A DNA stretch of 5,511 nt from positions 1-5,511 of the forward strand of contig JAQGIJ010000222.1 in assembly GCA_028291285.1 (NCBI GenBank), written 5' to 3'. Under the pieces are notes generated by a model. That model ran no database searches. It saw only the letters and a list, made by a program, of their open reading frames with translations, and was not told the DNA's origin. A program made the position numbers and the translations under genes. Positions 5,153 to 5,511 of this stretch are shown here, in pieces. The number at the start of each line of letters is the position of its first letter. Positions within the stretch are counted from its first letter, which is position 1. The DNA comes from Phenylobacterium sp. (lineage in GTDB: Bacteria > Pseudomonadota > Alphaproteobacteria > Caulobacterales > Caulobacteraceae).

Positions 5153-5511
5153 GTGACGAGCGCCCTGGACAGGGCGGCCAGGGCGGCCACGGGGCGCGTG
5201 ATCGCCGCGCTGGCCGCCCGCTTTCGCGATCTCGACCTGGCCGAGGACGCCTTCTCCGAGGCCTGCCTGTCGGCGGCGCGCGCCTGGCCTCAGACCGGCG
5301 AGCCCGCCGACCCCGCGGCCTGGCTCTACCGCGTCGCCTTCCGGCACGCCCTGGACGAAGTCCGCCGCCGGGGCGTCCGCAGCCGCCTCGTACCCGATCC
5401 GCCGGAGCCCGGGCTCAGCGCCGAGGACGCTCTGGCGGATGACGCGCGCCTGATCCCCGACGAGCGGCTGCGGCTGATCTTCGTCTGCTGCCATCCGGCG
5501 ATCGCGCCGGA
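5153..5511 (+). CDS. ECF sigma factor, ECF42/DUF6596 type (partial, runs off right edge)
   Basis: From a GTG at 5153 the frame stays open to the window edge (119 codons). Region sigma-2 covers about residues 12-78: DLDLAEDAFSEACLSAARAW (26-45), then PADPAAWLYRVAFRHALDEV (51-70) and the basic RRRGVRSR (71-78). DERLRLIFVCCHPAIAP (103-119) is the diagnostic linker of the ECF42/DUF6596 group, where LRLIF-CCHPA-AP is near invariant. Region sigma-4 and the long C-terminal helical (TPR-like) extension expected for this group lie beyond the window. These sigma factors have no obvious anti-sigma partner, and their C-terminal extension is thought to regulate activity. The 2-base gap after the DGPF stop implies co-transcription and translational coupling. 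Only a distant AAGG (5139-5142) precedes the start, so translation may rely on coupling. The start codon is less certain than the identity. Confidence 0.88.
   Translation, partial: MTSALDRAARAATGRVIAALAARFRDLDLAEDAFSEACLSAARAWPQTGEPADPAAWLYRVAFRHALDEVRRRGVRSRLVPDPPEPGLSAEDALADDARLIPDERLRLIFVCCHPAIAP

Noticed and set aside
4189..5190. A 333-codon minus-strand open frame spanning the receptor end and the DGPF gene
   Set aside because: It is very Arg-rich, has no recognisable motif, and lies opposite the well-supported receptor, DGPF and sigma genes.

Overview
The window is a GC-rich stretch from a Gram-negative bacterium. A TonB-dependent outer-membrane receptor, Sec signal peptides on three products, and a DGPF protein next to an ECF42-type sigma factor all point to an alphaproteobacterium. 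Base composition, codon use and the promoter style suggest Caulobacterales (Caulobacter/Phenylobacterium-like), but that placement is inference. I see no insertion sequence, phage gene, tRNA, rRNA or CRISPR array. The content looks chromosomal and of uniform composition.

Layout. At the left edge, on the minus strand, lies the N-terminal end of a response-regulator receiver domain (1-121), which runs off the window. Upstream of it on the same strand is a complete secreted class A (PAP2-type) acid phosphatase (216-1007). A strong imperfect hairpin (169-208) sits just after the phosphatase stop. A 462-base intergenic region (1008-1469) separates the phosphatase from a divergent plus-strand pair: a periplasmic YncE-like beta-propeller (1470-2483) and, 22 bases later, a TonB-dependent receptor (2506-4656). 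After 128 bases comes a second plus-strand unit: a YciI/DGPF-domain protein (4785-5150) and, 2 bases later, the start of an ECF sigma factor of the ECF42/DUF6596 type (5153 to the window edge). This sigma gene has no stop before the window ends.

How they may work together. The propeller and receptor are almost certainly one operon and resemble the yncE/yncD neighbourhood of E. coli. With the divergent secreted phosphatase they could form an envelope scavenging module, with the phosphatase releasing phosphate in the periplasm and the receptor importing a ligand. No ligand can be read from the sequence. The shared intergenic region holds two clear symmetric elements: a 30-base hairpin (1101-1130) on the phosphatase side and a perfect 16-base palindrome (1295-1310) on the receptor side. 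Either could be a regulatory site. The DGPF/ECF42 pair looks like a separate, possibly self-activating regulatory unit with a candidate ECF promoter at 4715-4741.

Nothing here is demonstrably a new system. The most interesting unexplained signals are the symmetric elements in the divergent intergenic region and the candidate sigma-factor autoregulatory promoter.
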